A stretch of 64,000 bases of DNA from Streptomyces sp. A3M-1-3 (GTDB lineage Bacteria > Actinomycetota > Actinomycetes > Streptomycetales > Streptomycetaceae). A program made the position numbers and the translations under genes. Below are positions 1-8,515 of this stretch, piece by piece (position 1 is the first letter of the stretch; each line of letters starts with the position of its first letter). The DNA is taken from contig NZ_JANAVP010000028.1 in NCBI RefSeq assembly GCF_024213665.1, forward strand, positions 30,851 through 94,850. Direction: 5' to 3'. The notes under the pieces are model-generated. The model was not told the DNA's origin, ran no database searches, and was given only the letters and a program-made list of their open reading frames with translations.

Positions 1-351
1 CACACACTCCGCCAGGCAGCGCGGCTGATGGCCGCCCGCCGGGTCGGCGCAGCCGTCGTCCTCGACCCCGACACCAGCGGGCTCGGCATTCTCACCGAGC
101 GCGACATCCTCATCTCGGTCGGGCTGGGACAGGACCCCGACCGCGAGACCGCGGGCTCGCACACCACGACCGACGTGGTCTTCGCCGCACCCGGCTGGAC
201 CCTGGAGGACGCAGCGGACGCCATGGCACACGGTGGCTTCCGGCATCTCGTCGTACTCGACCGGAACGAGCCCGTCGGAGTCGTCTCCGTACGCGACATC
301 ATCCGCTGCTGGGCCCCCAGCAAGCGGCACAGCGCGGCCCTCGCCGGCTGA
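1..351 (+). CDS. CBS-domain protein, C-terminal part (truncated by window edge)
   Basis: The frame is open from base 1 and ends at TGA 349-351; its start lies before the window. The visible 116 residues match a CBS-pair protein: ILTERDIL near the end of the first CBS motif, then a second unit ending VGVVSVRDIIR. CBS pairs usually bind adenine nucleotides and act as regulatory or stand-alone sensor modules. No enzyme domain is visible, so this is probably a small stand-alone CBS protein. An internal ATG at base 28 has no good ribosome site and would cut the first CBS strand, so it is not taken as the start. The gene converges on the catalase gene, with a shared hairpin between them. Confidence 0.8.
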   Translation, partial: HTLRQAARLMAARRVGAAVVLDPDTSGLGILTERDILISVGLGQDPDRETAGSHTTTDVVFAAPGWTLEDAADAMAHGGFRHLVVLDRNEPVGVVSVRDIIRCWAPSKRHSAALAG

Positions 352-383
352 CCCGGCCCGCCGACGAGCCCCGGAACACGCCA

Positions 384-417
384 ACGGGCCGGACTCCCCG
401 AGGGGAATCCGGCCCGT
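384..417. terminator. Bidirectional hairpin terminator between CBS gene and katA
   Basis: ACGGGCCGGA (384-393) pairs with TCCGGCCCGT (408-417), and the loop side can extend the stem through CCCC/GGGG. It lies between two convergent stop codons, so it can serve both genes. Confidence 0.7.
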
Positions 418-438
418 CACCTACGACAAACGATCCGG

Positions 439-1890
439 TCAGCCGCGCAGGGCCTGGACCGCGGCCTCCAGCCGCTTGCCGAAGTCACCGTCGGCCTGAC
501 GGAAGTTGTTGACCGCACGCTCGGCGATGTCGTCGCGCGACACCTTCGAGATGAACCCGGCGAGGTTCTCGATCAGGCGGCCCTTCTCGTCCTCGGACAT
601 CAGGCGGTAGAGGTTGCCGGCCTGAACGAAGTCGTTGTCCTCGGAGTGGTTCGGCGCCTCGTGGGTGCCGGTGGCACCGGACACCGGAGTCGGCTGCCAC
701 AGCGGCTTGTCCGTCTGGAACGGGCCGCCGAAGCTGTTCGGCTCGTAGTTCTTCGCGCGGCCGTGGCGGCCGTCGTACAGCAGACCGTCACGGCTGTTGG
801 TGCGCGCCTCGGTGCCGTGCGGACGGTTCACCGGCAGGTGGTCGGCGTTGATGCCGACGCGGTAGCGGTGGGCGTCGCCGTACGCGAAGAGACGGCCCTG
901 CAGCATCTTGTCCGGGGAGGGACCGATGCCCGGCACGAAGTGCGCCGGCGAGAAGATGGACTGCTCGACCTCGGCGAAGATGTTCTCCGGGTTGCGGTTG
1001 AGCTCCAGCTTGCCGATCTCGATCGGCGGGTAGTCCTCGTGCGGCCAGACCTTGGTCAGGTCGAACGGGTTGAAGCGGTAGTCGGCCGCCCCGGCCGCCG
1101 GCATGATCTGCACCTGCACGGTCCAGGACGGGAAGTCGCCGCGCTCGATGGCCTCGCGCAGGTCGCGCTGGTGGCTGTCCGGGTCCTCACCGGCGAGCTG
1201 GTTGGCCTCGTCGGTGGTGAGGTTCTTGATGCCCTGGTCGGTCTTGAAGTGGTACTTGACCCAGAAGACCTCGCCGGCCTCGTTGTTCCACTGGTACGTG
1301 TGCGAGCCGTACCCGTTCATGTGGCGCAGCGTCGCCGGGATGCCGCGGTCACCGAACAGCCAGGTCACCTGGTGGGTCGACTCGGGGCTGAGGCCCCAGA
1401 AGTCCCAGACGTTGTCGGCCTCCTGGCTGCCCGTGTACGGGTCGCGCTTCTGGGTGTGGATGAAGTCGGGGAACTTGATGGCGTCCTTGATGAAGAACAC
1501 CGGGGTGTTGTTGCCGACGAGGTCGTAGTTGCCCTCTTCGGTGTAGAACTTCAGCGCGAAGCCGCGGGGGTCGCGCACCGCGTCGGCCGAGCCGAGGTTG
1601 CCCGCGACGGTGGAGAACCGCAGGAACCCCTCGGTCTGCTTGCCGACCTCGGAGAGGAACTTGGCACGCGTCCACTGCGAGACGTCGCGGGTCAGCGTGA
1701 AGGTGCCGTACGCGCCGGCGCCGCGCGCGTGAACGATGCGCTCCGGGATGCGCTCCCGGTTGAAGTGCGCGAGCTTCTCGAGCAGCAGCTGGTCCTGGAC
1801 CAGAACGGGACCGCCGACGCCAGCGGTCTCGCTGTTCTGGTTGTCGGCGACCGGAGCTCCGGCCTCCGTGGTGAGCGGTCCCTGCGTCAC
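439..1890 (-). CDS. katA: Monofunctional haem catalase
   Basis: Converts hydrogen peroxide to water and oxygen in the cytoplasm. The 483-residue product is a typical clade-3 small-subunit catalase. The distal haem histidine (about residue 54) is in RIVHARGAGAYG, the active-site Asn (about 127) in VGNNTPVFF, and the proximal Tyr region in RLFAYGDAHRYRVG. The start chosen is GTG 1890 (product begins MTQGPLTTEAG) because AGGAGG lies 5 bases upstream. An in-frame ATG at 1908 would add six residues with a weaker site. It is divergent from the Fur-type gene at 2035, the arrangement known for streptomycete catA-catR pairs, so peroxide-responsive repression by its neighbour is likely. Confidence 0.96.
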   Translation of the reverse strand: MTQGPLTTEAGAPVADNQNSETAGVGGPVLVQDQLLLEKLAHFNRERIPERIVHARGAGAYGTFTLTRDVSQWTRAKFLSEVGKQTEGFLRFSTVAGNLGSADAVRDPRGFALKFYTEEGNYDLVGNNTPVFFIKDAIKFPDFIHTQKRDPYTGSQEADNVWDFWGLSPESTHQVTWLFGDRGIPATLRHMNGYGSHTYQWNNEAGEVFWVKYHFKTDQGIKNLTTDEANQLAGEDPDSHQRDLREAIERGDFPSWTVQVQIMPAAGAADYRFNPFDLTKVWPHEDYPPIEIGKLELNRNPENIFAEVEQSIFSPAHFVPGIGPSPDKMLQGRLFAYGDAHRYRVGINADHLPVNRPHGTEARTNSRDGLLYDGRHGRAKNYEPNSFGGPFQTDKPLWQPTPVSGATGTHEAPNHSEDNDFVQAGNLYRLMSEDEKGRLIENLAGFISKVSRDDIAERAVNNFRQADGDFGKRLEAAVQALRG

Positions 1891-2034
1891 GTGCGCCTCC
1901 TGCGTCATTCCTGCAACGTCCTGTCCTTGGCGGTTGCCGGTCTCGATCCTACGATGGACTTTGTCTAAGTCAAGTAAGCATCCAAAGTCACACCCGTTCG
2001 GGACTTCGGTCCCCTCGCTGTTAGGCTGACCCCT
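1891..2034. promoter_or_regulatory. katA/furA divergent control region with Fur-type box
   Basis: This short AT-richer interval separates two divergent genes. It holds the inverted repeat GACTT-N5-AAGTC at 1957-1971. A further CAAAGTC at 1983-1989 mirrors the GACTTTG at 1957-1963. Fur/PerR-type boxes have this kind of dyad. The placement suggests that the Fur-family product binds here and represses both genes until peroxide oxidises it. Binding and transcription starts are inferred. Confidence 0.6.
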
Positions 2035-2451
2035 ATGAGTGACCTGCTGGAACGACTTCGCGGACGCGGATGGCGCATGACCGCACAGCGGCGTGTCGTG
2101 GCCGAGGTCCTCGACGGGGACCACGTCCACCTGACGGCCGACGAGGTGCACGCGCGCGCCGTGGCCAAGCTGCCGGAGATCTCCCGCGCGACCGTGTACA
2201 ACACGCTGGGAGAAATGGTGACCCTCGGCGAGGTCCTGGAGGTGTCCACGGACCGTCGCGCGAAGCGGTACGACCCGAACGCGCACCGTCCGCACCAGCA
2301 CCTGGTCTGCGCACAGTGCGGCGCGATCCGCGACGTCCACCCGGCGGGCAACCCGCTGGCGGACCTGCCGACCTCGGAGCGCTTCGGCTTCACCGTCTCC
2401 GACGTCGAGGTCACATACCGCGGCATCTGCCCGGGCTGCGCCTCCGCCTGA
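2035..2451 (+). CDS. Fur/PerR-family repressor (CatR/FurA type)
   Basis: A 138-residue metal-dependent repressor. The N-terminal winged helix includes RMTAQRRVVAEVL and the recognition-helix segment ISRATVYNTLGEM. The C-terminal half carries the metal-binding run HRPHQHLVCAQCG and a second Cys pair near the end (CPGC), the two CxxC motifs of a structural zinc site. The position next to katA and the dyad in the shared promoter suggest a peroxide sensor rather than an iron sensor. The start ATG 2035 has almost no leader, so translation may be nearly leaderless. A hairpin follows the stop. Confidence 0.92.
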   Translation: MSDLLERLRGRGWRMTAQRRVVAEVLDGDHVHLTADEVHARAVAKLPEISRATVYNTLGEMVTLGEVLEVSTDRRAKRYDPNAHRPHQHLVCAQCGAIRDVHPAGNPLADLPTSERFGFTVSDVEVTYRGICPGCASA

Positions 2452-2472
2452 CCTGACAGCGGCACGAACGGA

Positions 2473-2509
2473 ACGACGGCCCCCAGCGCTCGGCGCTGGG
2501 GGCCGTCGT
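2473..2509 (+). terminator. Intrinsic terminator after the fur-type gene
   Basis: A perfect 17-bp stem, 2473-2489 with 2493-2509 around a 3-base loop, is followed by a short T-rich tail (CGTTGTGT). Confidence 0.8.
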
Positions 2510-2530
2510 CGTTGTGTACTACATACGCAT

Positions 2531-2572
2531 ATGACGAAGGCCCGGATCCTTGAGGATCCGGGCCTTCGTCAT
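2531..2572 (-). terminator. Hairpin 3' of the first initiator tRNA
   Basis: A perfect 19-bp stem, 2531-2549 with 2554-2572 around TTGA, lies 4 bases beyond the tRNA 3' end on the minus strand. It has no T tract. A close relative of this hairpin follows the second tRNA copy at 4631-4667, so it was probably duplicated together with the tRNA. Confidence 0.7.
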
Positions 2573-2576
2573 TCAG

Positions 2577-2650
2577 TAGCGGGGACAGGATTTGAACCTG
2601 CGACCTCTGGGTTATGAGCCCAGCGAGCTACCGAGCTGCTCCACCCCGCG
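2577..2650 (-). tRNA. tRNA-fMet(CAT), copy 1
   Basis: 74 bases fold as a cloverleaf on the minus strand with anticodon CAT. Three features mark an initiator: an unpaired first acceptor position (C1 opposite U72), three consecutive G-C pairs at the bottom of the anticodon stem (GGG/CCC around CTCATAA), and the usual GGTTCAAATCC T arm. CCA is not encoded. It is the same as the copy at 4673-4746. Confidence 0.93.
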
Positions 2651-2706
2651 TCGGTGAACCCAACCTTACGCCGGGGCGGCCGACCAGCGCAAATCCGTTT
2701 ACCCGC

Positions 2707-4479
2707 TCACGCGGTCAGCTCCTGGTGCAGCGCTTCGCGCAGCCGCGCGGCCCGCTCCGCGACCTCAGACGGACCCAGTTCGACGGCCCGCGCGCACCAC
2801 TGCTGCCCCTCGGCCAGATCGCCGTGGCGCGCGGCGAGCAGCCCGAGCCGCAGCGCGGCGCGGCCGTGCCCCGCCATGGCCGCCCGGCTCCACCACAGGG
2901 CTGCTTCCGGCTCGCTGCCCTCGCGCGCGAGCAGCAGCCCGAGGTTGAAGGCGCCGTTGCGGCTGCCCGCCTCGGCGGCCTCGCGGTACCAACGGGCGGC
3001 CTCGACCAGGTCGCCGCGGCCGGCGGCCAGCATGCCGACGCGTACCTGGGCGCGGCGGTGCCCCTGCTCGGCGGCCCGCTCGTACCACTCCTCGCACTCG
3101 GACTTCTCCGACACCGGTTCACCGAGCCCCACCGGCTCCGGCGGCGGCTGCAGGGAGTCCAGCAGCGAACCGAGCCGGAAGGCGGCCTCCGCGCTGCCAC
3201 CGCCCGCGGCGCACCGCAGGTGGCGCTCGGCGCCCCGCTCCTCGCCGTCCCGGACCAGCGCGATGCCGACCTGGAGGGCGGCCTCGGTGTGCCCGGCGGC
3301 GGCTGCCCGCTCGTACCACTTCAGCGCCGTACGGTCGTCGTCGCGGCTCGCGTGCAGGATGCCGAGGTTGAACGCGGCGTCCACGCTGCCCGCCTCGGCC
3401 GCCTTGGAGAACCAGGGCTCGGCCCCGGCCGCGTCCCCGCCCTGGAGCAGCAGGATGGCGAGCGCGTTGGCGGCCTCCCGGTGACCCGCGTAGGCGGCAC
3501 GGCGGTACCACTGCTCGGACTGCGCGGTGCGGTCCTGGGCAGCGCAGAGCAGGGCGAGGTTGTACGCCCCGTTGTCGTCGCCGGCGTCCATCGCGGCCCG
3601 GTACCAGCGCTCGGCGGTCTGCGTCTCGCCGCGGGCGGCGTGCAGCGCGCCCAGGGCGTTGGCGGCGTTTCCGTCGCCCTCCTGGGCAGCCCGGTGCCAC
3701 CACACGGCCGCGCTGTCCTCGTCGCCCGCGTCGCGCAGCAGGAAGCCGAGCGCACAGGCGGCGCGGGACTCGCCGTCCTTGGCGGAGGTCAGGTACCAGC
3801 GGCCCGCCTCCTTCAGCTCGCCGCGTCCCTCGAGGATCGAGCCGAGGTGCAGGGCGGCACGCCGGTGCCCCCGCGCGGCGGCCTGGCGGTACCACTGCTC
3901 GGCCTCGTCGGCCCGCTCCGTGTCGGTCCTGCGCAGGTGCTGGGCGAGCCGGTACGCCGCTTCGCGGTGGCCCTGCTCGGCGGCGGCGCGCAGCCAGCGC
4001 TCGGCGCCGACGTCGCCGCGGTGCTCCAGCAGGTCGGCGAGGGCGTACGCACCGAGGGCATGGCCGGACTCGGCGGACTGGCGCAGCCAGTATTCGGCCG
4101 CCGGCTCGTCGCCGCGCTCGCGGTAGTGCCGGCCGAGGGCATGGGCCGCGGCGGCGGAACCGGCGACAGCGGCGATGCGCCACCAGCCGGCCGCCTCGTC
4201 GGCGTAACCGCGCTGATGCAGCAGGACACCCAGGTTGTTGGCGGCGGCCCGGTCGCCCTCCGCGGTTGCGGCACGCAGATGGGGCTCGGCGCCGTCGAGG
4301 TCACCGCGGCGCAGGAGCAGGGCACCGAGCACACTCATCGACGCGATGTCGCCGCGCTCGGCGGCACGCCGGTGCCGCGCCTCGACTTCGGCGTCGGCGG
4401 TGTCCGCAGTGCTCTCGGCCTCTTCCTGCACAAACCGCCCTGTCTCCAACAGAGTTGACCTGTCCCCCATAAACTCCAT
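2707..4479 (-). CDS. Sel1/TPR-repeat protein
   Basis: A 590-residue soluble protein made almost wholly of Sel1-like repeats of about 36 residues, with the recurring pattern A..WYRRAA..GH..AA..LG. At least 14 units can be counted, with variants such as AERWYRAAMDAG, ALKWYERAAAAGH and EAARWYREAAEAG. Such solenoids are protein-interaction scaffolds and nothing here suggests an enzyme. The ATG at 4479 has AGGTGG 7 bases upstream; an ATG at 4470 is an alternative. The gene sits between the two initiator tRNA genes on the same strand. Its partner and role are unknown. Confidence 0.85.
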   Translation of the reverse strand: MEFMGDRSTLLETGRFVQEEAESTADTADAEVEARHRRAAERGDIASMSVLGALLLRRGDLDGAEPHLRAATAEGDRAAANNLGVLLHQRGYADEAAGWWRIAAVAGSAAAAHALGRHYRERGDEPAAEYWLRQSAESGHALGAYALADLLEHRGDVGAERWLRAAAEQGHREAAYRLAQHLRRTDTERADEAEQWYRQAAARGHRRAALHLGSILEGRGELKEAGRWYLTSAKDGESRAACALGFLLRDAGDEDSAAVWWHRAAQEGDGNAANALGALHAARGETQTAERWYRAAMDAGDDNGAYNLALLCAAQDRTAQSEQWYRRAAYAGHREAANALAILLLQGGDAAGAEPWFSKAAEAGSVDAAFNLGILHASRDDDRTALKWYERAAAAGHTEAALQVGIALVRDGEERGAERHLRCAAGGGSAEAAFRLGSLLDSLQPPPEPVGLGEPVSEKSECEEWYERAAEQGHRRAQVRVGMLAAGRGDLVEAARWYREAAEAGSRNGAFNLGLLLAREGSEPEAALWWSRAAMAGHGRAALRLGLLAARHGDLAEGQQWCARAVELGPSEVAERAARLREALHQELTA

Positions 4480-4630
4480 CGTCGCACCACCTGCAACCCG
4501 CGTACACCTGGTATACCGCAGCCAGTGAGGTCACTACAGCGTTTTGTCGACATGCCCACAGATGGACAAGTCAAACACGTCTCAGCCCCAACTCCGCCCA
4601 CCTGAGACGCGTTTCGCCGCATCGGCACAT

Positions 4631-4667
4631 GACAAAGGCCCGGATCCTTAAGGATCCGGGCCTTGTC
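4631..4667 (-). terminator. Hairpin 3' of the second initiator tRNA
   Basis: Left arm 4631-4647 pairs with right arm 4652-4667 around TTAA, with one bulged A. The core (AGGCCCGGATCC with GGATCCGGGCCTT) is the same as in the hairpin at 2531-2572. Confidence 0.65.
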
Positions 4668-4672
4668 TTGAG

Positions 4673-4746
4673 TAGCGGGGACAGGATTTGAACCTGCGAC
4701 CTCTGGGTTATGAGCCCAGCGAGCTACCGAGCTGCTCCACCCCGCG
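4673..4746 (-). tRNA. tRNA-fMet(CAT), copy 2
   Basis: Identical over the mature 74 bases to the copy at 2577-2650: CAT anticodon, mismatched acceptor position 1, three G-C pairs in the anticodon stem. The two genes lie about 2 kb apart in the same orientation on either side of the Sel1-repeat gene. Confidence 0.93.
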
Positions 4747-4807
4747 CCGTTGTGTTGCAACCGTACCACGGCGCGGAGCGGGTCCTGACCGGCCGCCGGA
4801 GCGGGCG

Positions 4808-4891
4808 GTCAGGACCAGCGTCAGAGTCAGAGTCAGAGTCAGGACCAGGGTCAGTGTCAGTGTCAGTGTCAGTGTCAGTGTCAGTGTCAGG
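4808..4891. repeat. Hexanucleotide tandem array at the UPF0182 gene end
   Basis: Fourteen consecutive 6-base units: GTCAGG, ACCAGC, three GTCAGA, GTCAGG, ACCAGG, six GTCAGT, and GTCAGG at 4886-4891. On the minus strand the unit contains TGA, and the stop codon of the UPF0182 gene (4887-4889) is supplied by the last unit. Slippage here would not change the protein. Confidence 0.9.
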
Positions 4892-7793
4892 GCGCGTCCG
4901 GCGTGGCACCCGGCTTTGCGGCCGCCTTGGCCTCGGCGTCGGCAGCCCGCTTCAGCGCCGCCGCGAGCTCGTCCTGGGCCTTGCCGTAGGCGGTCCAGTC
5001 ACCCTCCTTGAGCGCCTTCTCTCCGTCGTCGAAGGCCTTCTGCGCATCGGCCAGCGCCTGCTTCACCGTCGGGTCCTGCGGTGTCGTCGGCGGCTTGGTG
5101 GTGTCGTCGCCGGGCGGCGGTGGCTCGGTGGTGTCCGCGCCCTCCGCTCCGAAGACCTTGTTCAGGGCCTCGCCGAGGGTGTCCTCGAACGCGGTCTCCT
5201 TGCCGTACGAGACCAGCACCTTCTTCAGCAGCGGGTAGTTGACCCCGCCACCGCGCACGTACACCGGCTCGACGTACAGCAGGTCGCCGTCGAGCGGCAG
5301 CGTCATGAGGTTTCCGTACTCGACCTCGGAGTCGCCGCCCTTGAGGAGCCTGATCTTCTCCGCGATCACCTCGTCGGAGTTGAACTGGCTCTGCACCTGC
5401 TTGGGTCCGGCGACCGTGGTACTCGCCGGCAGTTTCAGGATCTCGATCCTGCCGTAGTCCTTGGCGTCCGCCTCGGCGTTGACCGCCATGAACGCGCTCA
5501 GGTTGTCGCGGCCGTTCGGTGTGAACGTCGTCGTCAGCGAGAACGCCTGGTCGGTCTGCTTCGGCATCTTCATGGACAGGTAGTACGGCGGAACGGCGTT
5601 GCCCGACTTGTTGGTCGGGTCGTCCGGCACCTGCCACGCCTCACTGCCGCTGAGGAACGTCTGCGGGTCGGTGACGTGGTAGCGGGTCAGGAGTTCACGC
5701 TGCACCTTGAACAGGTCCTGCGGGTAGCGCATGTGCTCCTTGAGTTGCGGCATGATCTCGCTCTTGGCCTTGACCGTGCCGGGGAACGCCTTCATCCAGG
5801 TCTTGAGGACCGGGTCCTCGGTGTCCCACTGGTAGAGGTGCACCGTGCCGTCGTACGCGTCGACTGTGGCCTTCACCGAGTTGCGGATGTAGTTGACCTG
5901 GTTCTCCTGCGCGACGACCGCGCGCTGGCTGTCGGTCAGCGCGTCCGCGGTGGTCTCCCCCAGCGTCGTACGCGAGGCGTACGGGTAGCCGTTGGACGTG
6001 GTGTACGCGTCGACGATCCACTGGATCTTCCCGCCGACGACCGCCGGGTAGGCGTCGCCGTCGATGGTCAGCCAGGGGGCGACCGCCTCCACACGCTCCT
6101 TGGGGGTGCGGTTGTAGAGAATCCGCGAACCGTCGCCGATGGCACCGGAGTAGAGGATCTGCGGCTCGCTGAAGGCCATCGCGTACGCGGCCCGGTTGAA
6201 CGGGTTGGCGAGGTTGACCCCGCTCTTGCCCTTGTAGCTGGTGGTCTTCTCACCCTTGTCGTCGGAGTAGTCCAGCTCCGTCTGCGGACCGCCCACGATC
6301 GAGTACTGCTTGGTCTTCTCGCCGTAGTAGATCTGCTGCTGGAACGTGCCGAGCTGGCCCCGGGACGGCAGATCGGACTCGGTGAAGACCGGCTTGCCCT
6401 CGGAGTCGGTGGTCGTGCCCTTGGCCGCGACCACCCCGTAGCCGTGGGTGAACTTGAAGTGGTCGTTGATCCAGTTGTTCTTCGGGATGCCGTCGAGGTT
6501 CAGCTCGCGCAGTCCGATGACGGTGTCCTGGCTCTTGCCCGCCGGGTCCTTGTAGCGGTCGACATCCAGCGTGGCGGGGAAGGTGTAGTAGCCCTTGATC
6601 TGCTGGAGCTGCTGGAAGGTCGGCGAGACGATGTTCGGGTCGAGCAGCCGGATGCTGGCCGTGGTGTCGGCCTCCTTGCGCTGCTTCACCTTGTCCGTCG
6701 AGCTCGCCGCGCCCGGGTAGTCCGTCACCTTCGACGTGTCGATGCCGTACGCGTCGCGGGTGGCCTCGATGTTCTTCTCGACGTACGGAGACTCCTTGGC
6801 CTGCTCGTTCGGCTGGACCTGGAACTTCTGCACGATGGCCGGGTAGAGCCCGCCGATCAGGATCGCGGAGAGCACCATCAGACCGAAGCCGATCACCGGC
6901 AGCTGCCAGGTGCGGCGCCACAGGGTCGCGAAGAACAGCACGGCACAGATGACGGCGATGCAGAACAGGATGGTCTTCGCCGGCAGGTAGGCGTTGGCGT
7001 CGACGTACCGCAGACCGGTCCAGTTGTCCGTGGCCCTGAAGTCACTCGACTTCACCGCCAGCCCGTACCGGTCGAGCCAGTACGCGACCGCCTTGAGCGA
7101 GACGAAGAGGCCCAGCAGCACCGACAGATGGCCGGTGGCCGCGGCCGTCGCCCGCGCGCCCGGGCTGGTGATCCGCAGGCCGCCGTACAGGTAGTGCACC
7201 AGGGCGGCGGCGATCAGCGAGAGCACGGCGGCCGCGAAGCCGAAGCCGAGCAGGAAGCGGTACCAGGGCAGCTCGAACGCGTAGAACGACACGTCCATGT
7301 TGAACTGCGGGTCCTTCTGGTTGAAGGGCACGCCGTTCACCCACATCAACCAGGTACGCCACTGACCGGATGCGGAGGCGCCCGCGATCAGGCCGATGAG
7401 CGCGGTGATCCCGAGGAGCAGCCACTTCTTGTACGGGGCGATGCTCATCCGGTACCGGTCGAGGCTCTGCTGCTCCATGGACATCGCGCTCAGCGGCGGC
7501 CGCAGCCGGTGCGCCAGCCAGATGTTCACGCCGACGGCAGCCGCCATCAGCAGACCGAAGACGGAAAACAGCCCGATCTTGGTCCACAGGGTGGTCGTGA
7601 AGACCGATGAGTACTTCACGGAGCGGTACCAGAGCCAGTCGGTCCAGAACCCCGCGAACATGACGAACGCCATGGCCAGCACGGCCAGCACGCCCAAAGT
7701 CATGAGCAGGGTCCGGACACGCCGGGACGGGCGGCCGACTCTGATCCGTGGCCCGGACGGGCCTCCGCCGCGGTCCGGCATCTGGAAAGCCAA
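4887..7793 (-). CDS. UPF0182 family large membrane protein
   Basis: A protein of about 968 residues with seven or so membrane segments in the first third (for example LLMTLGVLAVLAMAFVMF and WLLLGITALIGLIAG), a long extracytoplasmic region, and an acidic, Ala/Lys-rich C-terminal tail preceded by TTEPPPPGDDTTKPP. This is the layout of the actinobacterial UPF0182 family (Rv3193c-like), whose function is unknown. The start is uncertain. A TTG at 7793 has GAGG 8 bases upstream and is preferred; ATG 7781 lacks a site, and an upstream ATG at 7850 would add residues not typical of the family. The next gene upstream is divergent. Confidence 0.88.
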   Translation of the reverse strand: MAFQMPDRGGGPSGPRIRVGRPSRRVRTLLMTLGVLAVLAMAFVMFAGFWTDWLWYRSVKYSSVFTTTLWTKIGLFSVFGLLMAAAVGVNIWLAHRLRPPLSAMSMEQQSLDRYRMSIAPYKKWLLLGITALIGLIAGASASGQWRTWLMWVNGVPFNQKDPQFNMDVSFYAFELPWYRFLLGFGFAAAVLSLIAAALVHYLYGGLRITSPGARATAAATGHLSVLLGLFVSLKAVAYWLDRYGLAVKSSDFRATDNWTGLRYVDANAYLPAKTILFCIAVICAVLFFATLWRRTWQLPVIGFGLMVLSAILIGGLYPAIVQKFQVQPNEQAKESPYVEKNIEATRDAYGIDTSKVTDYPGAASSTDKVKQRKEADTTASIRLLDPNIVSPTFQQLQQIKGYYTFPATLDVDRYKDPAGKSQDTVIGLRELNLDGIPKNNWINDHFKFTHGYGVVAAKGTTTDSEGKPVFTESDLPSRGQLGTFQQQIYYGEKTKQYSIVGGPQTELDYSDDKGEKTTSYKGKSGVNLANPFNRAAYAMAFSEPQILYSGAIGDGSRILYNRTPKERVEAVAPWLTIDGDAYPAVVGGKIQWIVDAYTTSNGYPYASRTTLGETTADALTDSQRAVVAQENQVNYIRNSVKATVDAYDGTVHLYQWDTEDPVLKTWMKAFPGTVKAKSEIMPQLKEHMRYPQDLFKVQRELLTRYHVTDPQTFLSGSEAWQVPDDPTNKSGNAVPPYYLSMKMPKQTDQAFSLTTTFTPNGRDNLSAFMAVNAEADAKDYGRIEILKLPASTTVAGPKQVQSQFNSDEVIAEKIRLLKGGDSEVEYGNLMTLPLDGDLLYVEPVYVRGGGVNYPLLKKVLVSYGKETAFEDTLGEALNKVFGAEGADTTEPPPPGDDTTKPPTTPQDPTVKQALADAQKAFDDGEKALKEGDWTAYGKAQDELAAALKRAADAEAKAAAKPGATPDAP

Positions 7794-7916
7794 GGTGCGC
7801 ACCTCGAAAGTCGCTGTTGGTTGAGCAGGCCCCGCGATCGTAGAGCCCACTCATGCAACTTACTGAAGCTTTACTCAGTTCCCGCTTCCGGGTCCGAAGC
7901 AGGCAGGATGTTCGCC

Positions 7917-8474
7917 ATGTCCAACGTTTCCGCCTCCGGTACTCCCATGGCCGCGAGCCCCCTCACCCGTGCCGTACTCGAAATCGACGACTACGCCTCC
8001 GGGCTCGGCTGGGACCAGCCCGCCCGGCTCTTCGCGCTCGTCGACACCGCGCAACTGCGCACCCAGGAACCGGGGCTCGCCGCCCAGCTCGGTCTCGAGG
8101 CCGGCGAGGCCGCCGCCTCTCTCACCCCCATCGAGCAGGAGGAGCTGCCGAAGGGCACCGCTCTCGACGAGTTCCTCGGGACGATCGCCTGGCCCGACGC
8201 GGTGGCCGGATGCGCGATGACCGTGGAGCGGCTGATGCTGCCGCCTTCCGCCGAGGCGTCCGTACCGGAGGGCATGAACGACGCCCAGCTGGCCAAGTGG
8301 GTCGCAAAGCATCCGGACCGCCAGGAGGTCCGCATGACGGTGGCGGTGCTGCGCAACGGTGCGCGCGAGTCGGCCGTACGGCTGCGCGAGAAGGACTCCC
8401 CCACGGAGGTTCTCACCGGCGCCGACCTGGTGCCCGGCCTCGCCGAGGCGCTGGCCCTGACCTTCGAGGCGTAA
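7917..8474 (+). CDS. PPA1309 family protein
   Basis: A 185-residue soluble protein without catalytic motifs I can recognise. It has the features of the actinobacterial PPA1309 family: an early SPLTRAVLEID, then DQPARLFALVDT, PDAVAGCAMTVERLMLP and a late HPDRQEVRMTVAVLRNG. The family is found beside UPF0182 and PDZ-protease genes, as here; its role is not established. ATG 7917 (MSNVSASG) is chosen; ATG 7908 is nine bases upstream and closer to AGGCAGG. It converges on the protease gene with only 30 bases between the stops. Confidence 0.8.
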   Translation: MSNVSASGTPMAASPLTRAVLEIDDYASGLGWDQPARLFALVDTAQLRTQEPGLAAQLGLEAGEAAASLTPIEQEELPKGTALDEFLGTIAWPDAVAGCAMTVERLMLPPSAEASVPEGMNDAQLAKWVAKHPDRQEVRMTVAVLRNGARESAVRLREKDSPTEVLTGADLVPGLAEALALTFEA

Positions 8475-8484
8475 CCCCCGGCCG

Positions 8485-8515
8485 GCGCGAGTGGACGGCT
8501 CCGGTCAGCTCGCGC
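8485..8515. terminator. Possible shared terminator between convergent genes
   Basis: GCGCGAG (8485-8491) can pair with CTCGCGC (8509-8515). The right arm overlaps the last codons of the PDZ-protease gene. The stem is short and the loop is long (17 bases), so the call is weak. Confidence 0.4.

Noticed and set aside
646..1968. 440-codon open frame on the plus strand opposite katA
   Set aside because: Composition shadow of a high-G+C gene: rich in Val, Arg and Leu with no family resemblance, while the opposite strand is a complete catalase.
4724..4909. Asp-Thr/Asp-Ser dipeptide-repeat frame
   Set aside because: It is only the hexamer array translated in another frame and runs through a tRNA gene.
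4710..7610. 966-codon plus-strand frame opposite the UPF0182 gene
   Set aside because: Antisense shadow; low-complexity Val/Arg/Leu composition and no ribosome site.
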